Below the pieces are notes generated by a model. It ran no database searches, was not told the origin of the DNA, and was given only the letters and a program-made list of their open reading frames with translations. From Actinomycetota bacterium (GTDB lineage Bacteria; Actinomycetota; UBA4738), in assembly GCA_005885015.1 (NCBI GenBank), contig VAYG01000037.1, positions 1 to 7,872 on the forward strand: a stretch of DNA of 7,872 nucleotides, given 5' to 3'. The first letter of the stretch is position 1. The number at the start of each line of letters is the position of its first letter. The position numbers were made by a program, and so were the translations under genes. Positions 6,608 to 7,872 of the stretch are shown in pieces.

Positions 6608-6613
6608 ATTATA
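6608..6613 (-). promoter_or_regulatory. Probable -10 box of an internal, near-leaderless metK promoter
   Basis: TATAAT (6613-6608), a perfect -10 consensus, ends 10 bases before the metK ATG. Normal spacing puts the start at about A6600, giving a 5' leader of roughly three bases. CTGACC lies 15 bases upstream and matches TTGACA in four of six positions, though the spacer is short. The lack of a Shine-Dalgarno before metK agrees with leaderless translation, which is common in Actinomycetota. The hexamer overlaps the TAA stop of the upstream gene (6611-6609), so part of it is coding sequence. Confidence 0.55.
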
Positions 6614-7043
6614 TCGGCTGGCCGAAGCGGTCAGACCGATCCACGGAGGGCGCCCCATCCGTCGTCTCGCACGAAGGCTCGATGACCGGACCACGGCAAC
6701 GCGACCGACTCAGCACCAGTTCCGAGATCAGCTCGTCGATAACACCGTGGGTGGGGTCATTTCGCCCGTGAGCGTCCCAGGTCTCCGCCAAAAGGCGCGC
6801 GGTCCACGACGGGACACCGAGCTCGGCCTCGACATCATCGGGCGTGGAGATCGGATGACCGACCGCCGCGGCGTTCAAACAGGCCTGCCAGTCGTGGGCC
6901 AACCAACGGTACCGTGCCCAGACCAACATCCGCTCGAGCGCCTCCGTGGGGTATTCGTTCAGAAGTCGCTGAAGGGTGGGCTCGAGCTCCATGTGGGGGC
7001 TCCCCCTGAAACGCCGCCATCGGTCGTTGATGTCCTCGTTCAC
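6609..7043 (-). CDS. Conserved-position hypothetical protein between coaBC and metK
   Basis: I do not recognise this 144-residue protein. The GTG start at 7043 is well supported: AAGGAGG (7055-7049) lies five bases upstream, and the start overlaps the coaBC stop as GTGA, a classic translational coupling. Residues about 19-112 look like a soluble, mostly helical domain rich in Leu, Glu, Trp and Arg (LQRLLNEYPTEALERMLVWA, WLAHDWQACLNAA, WTARLLAETWDAHG, VIDELISELVL). The last 30 residues are polar and probably disordered. There is no signal peptide, transmembrane segment, coiled coil or Cys/His metal cluster; three Cys are scattered (55, 116, 125). Third-position GC is lower than in the flanking genes. 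Position suggests co-expression with coenzyme A and SAM synthesis, but that does not give a function. In many actinobacteria coaBC is followed directly by metK, so this is an insertion or a lineage-specific gene. Confidence 0.8.
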   Translation of the reverse strand: MNEDINDRWRRFRGSPHMELEPTLQRLLNEYPTEALERMLVWARYRWLAHDWQACLNAAAVGHPISTPDDVEAELGVPSWTARLLAETWDAHGRNDPTHGVIDELISELVLSRSRCRGPVIEPSCETTDGAPSVDRSDRFGQPI

Positions 7044-7872
7044 GAGGCCCTCCTTCCTTCCAGCAGCCGTATGAGCCGATCGCAGATAGCCCGGGCCAGC
7101 TCCTGCTTCGTCCACATCCGCAGCGGCTCGTCCGCTCCTTCGCGAGCCAGGATGGCCGCGCGATCGGTCTCGGCCCCGAACCCCGTCCCGGGCCTGCCGA
7201 CCTCGTTCGCCACGACGAGGTCGAGGTTCTTCTCCGCGAGCTTGCGGCGAGCCTCCTTCTCGTAGTCGCCGGTCTCCGCGGCGAACCCCACCAGCACCTG
7301 CCGCTCCTTGCGCTTCCCCAGTGCGGCCAGGATGTCGGTGGTGGGTTCCAGGATGAGTGACCGTGCGACGCCCTCCTTCTTCAGCTTGTGGTCCGCGGCC
7401 AGCGCCGGCCGGCAGTCGGCCACGGCCGCCGCCATCACCACGGCGTCGGCCCATCCGTATCGGTCGAACACGGCCTCGGCCATCTGCTCGGCGGTCTCCA
7501 CGCGGACGAGATCCACGCCGGCCGGCTCCGGGAGTCCGACCGGCCCGGTGACGAGCGCGACGTCCGCTCCCCTCCGCGCGGCCTCCGCGGCGACCGCGAA
7601 CCCCATCTTGCCGGTGGACCGGTTCCCCAGGAAGCGCACGGGATCGATCGGCTCGTGGGTCGGGCCCGCGGTCACCAGGACGCGGCGCCCGACGAGGTCG
7701 CGGCGGCCGGTCAGCACCGCCGCCACCGCCCGCGCGATGTCCTCCGCCTCGGCCATCCTGCCGGGTCCCTCGTCCCCGGCGGCGAGGGCGCCCTCGACGG
7801 GTCCCACCAGGACCGCGCCACGCGATCGCAGCGTCTCCACGTGCTCCTGGGTGGAAGGATGCGTCCACATGC
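7040..7872 (-). CDS. coaBC: CoaBC, phosphopantothenoylcysteine decarboxylase/phosphopantothenate-cysteine ligase (C-terminal part, cut by window edge)
   Basis: This bifunctional enzyme joins cysteine to 4'-phosphopantothenate using CTP (CoaB) and decarboxylates the product (CoaC) in coenzyme A synthesis. The window holds the last 276 residues. The first 50 or so are the end of the flavin-dependent CoaC domain: MWTHPSTQEHV (from the PxMNxxMW region) and GDEGPGRMAE. The CoaB domain follows: VLVTAGPTHEPIDPVRFLGN with NRSTGKMG (residues 64-90 of the visible part), AAAVADCRP (147-155) and HKLKKEG (161-167) with the Lys that contacts the acyl intermediate in E. coli CoaB. The segment that reads ACGD in E. 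coli Dfp reads AAGD here (30-33). The protein ends LLEGRRAS with a TGA that overlaps the next gene's GTG. The upstream half, including the flavin-binding part of CoaC, is outside the window. Confidence 0.96.
   Translation of the reverse strand, partial: MWTHPSTQEHVETLRSRGAVLVGPVEGALAAGDEGPGRMAEAEDIARAVAAVLTGRRDLVGRRVLVTAGPTHEPIDPVRFLGNRSTGKMGFAVAAEAARRGADVALVTGPVGLPEPAGVDLVRVETAEQMAEAVFDRYGWADAVVMAAAVADCRPALAADHKLKKEGVARSLILEPTTDILAALGKRKERQVLVGFAAETGDYEKEARRKLAEKNLDLVVANEVGRPGTGFGAETDRAAILAREGADEPLRMWTKQELARAICDRLIRLLEGRRAS
7049..7055 (-). promoter_or_regulatory. Strong ribosome-binding site fixing the GTG start of the hypothetical gene
   Basis: AAGGAGG lies five bases before the GTG at 7043, inside the last codons of coaBC. 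It is the best Shine-Dalgarno in the window and is the main reason to treat the unknown gene as real and to start it at this GTG rather than further upstream in the same open frame. Confidence 0.75.

Noticed and set aside
6598..6608. Possible SAM riboswitch ahead of metK
   Set aside because: Only 11 bases separate metK from the preceding gene, and the sequence upstream is coding; there is no room for and no sign of an aptamer.
5332..6771. Plus-strand open frame of 479 codons covering metK
   Set aside because: It is antisense to a fully conserved MetK, shows no protein motif, and runs across the metK promoter and into the next gene. Long antisense frames are expected at this GC content.
1..7872. 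CRISPR arrays, transposases, integrases, att sites, tRNA or rRNA genes, defence or toxin-antitoxin genes
   Set aside because: Looked for on both strands; no direct-repeat array, terminal inverted repeats, mobile-element proteins or structural RNA genes other than the FMN riboswitch were seen.

Overview
The window is a compact, very GC-rich stretch of bacterial chromosome with every supported gene on the minus strand. Gene order (coaBC, metK, priA, def, fmt, rpe, ribD), a PriA that has lost its helicase motifs, and strong G/C third-position bias point to Actinomycetota, probably an uncultured or deep-branching lineage. The same core order is known from Mycobacterium tuberculosis (dfp-metK ... 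priA ... fmt-fmu-rpe-ribG). I cannot assign a class or genus from sequence alone.

Layout in transcription order, from high to low coordinates: 3' part of coaBC (7872-7040, cut by the window edge); an unrecognised 144-residue protein (7043-6609) whose GTG start overlaps the coaBC stop; metK (6597-5410) with its own TATAAT box 10 bp before the ATG; helicase-dead priA (5369-3600); def (3583-3047); fmt (3029-2037); rpe (2023-1349, or from 2074); a response regulator with REC and degenerate GGDEF domains (1349-443) that carries an apparent frameshift near 587; then a 292-base non-coding stretch (442-151) holding a promoter and a clear FMN riboswitch; and the first 50 codons of ribD (150-1). Gaps between genes are 40 bases or less, and two neighbours overlap at stop/start (GTGA, TGATG), so 7872-443 looks like one operon with an internal promoter before metK. 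ribD starts a separate, riboswitch-controlled riboflavin unit.

Functionally this is a cofactor and translation-initiation block: CoA synthesis (coaBC), S-adenosylmethionine (metK), initiator-tRNA formylation and N-terminal deformylation (fmt, def), replication restart (priA), pentose phosphate interconversion (rpe, whose product feeds ribulose 5-phosphate, a riboflavin precursor) and riboflavin synthesis (ribD). The signalling gene between rpe and ribD is the outsider.

I do not see a defence system, CRISPR array, mobile element, tRNA or rRNA. The best leads are the two alternative RNA helices downstream of the FMN aptamer, the frameshift and degenerate active site of the GGDEF protein, the unknown gene coupled to coaBC, and the near-leaderless metK promoter that overlaps the upstream stop codon.
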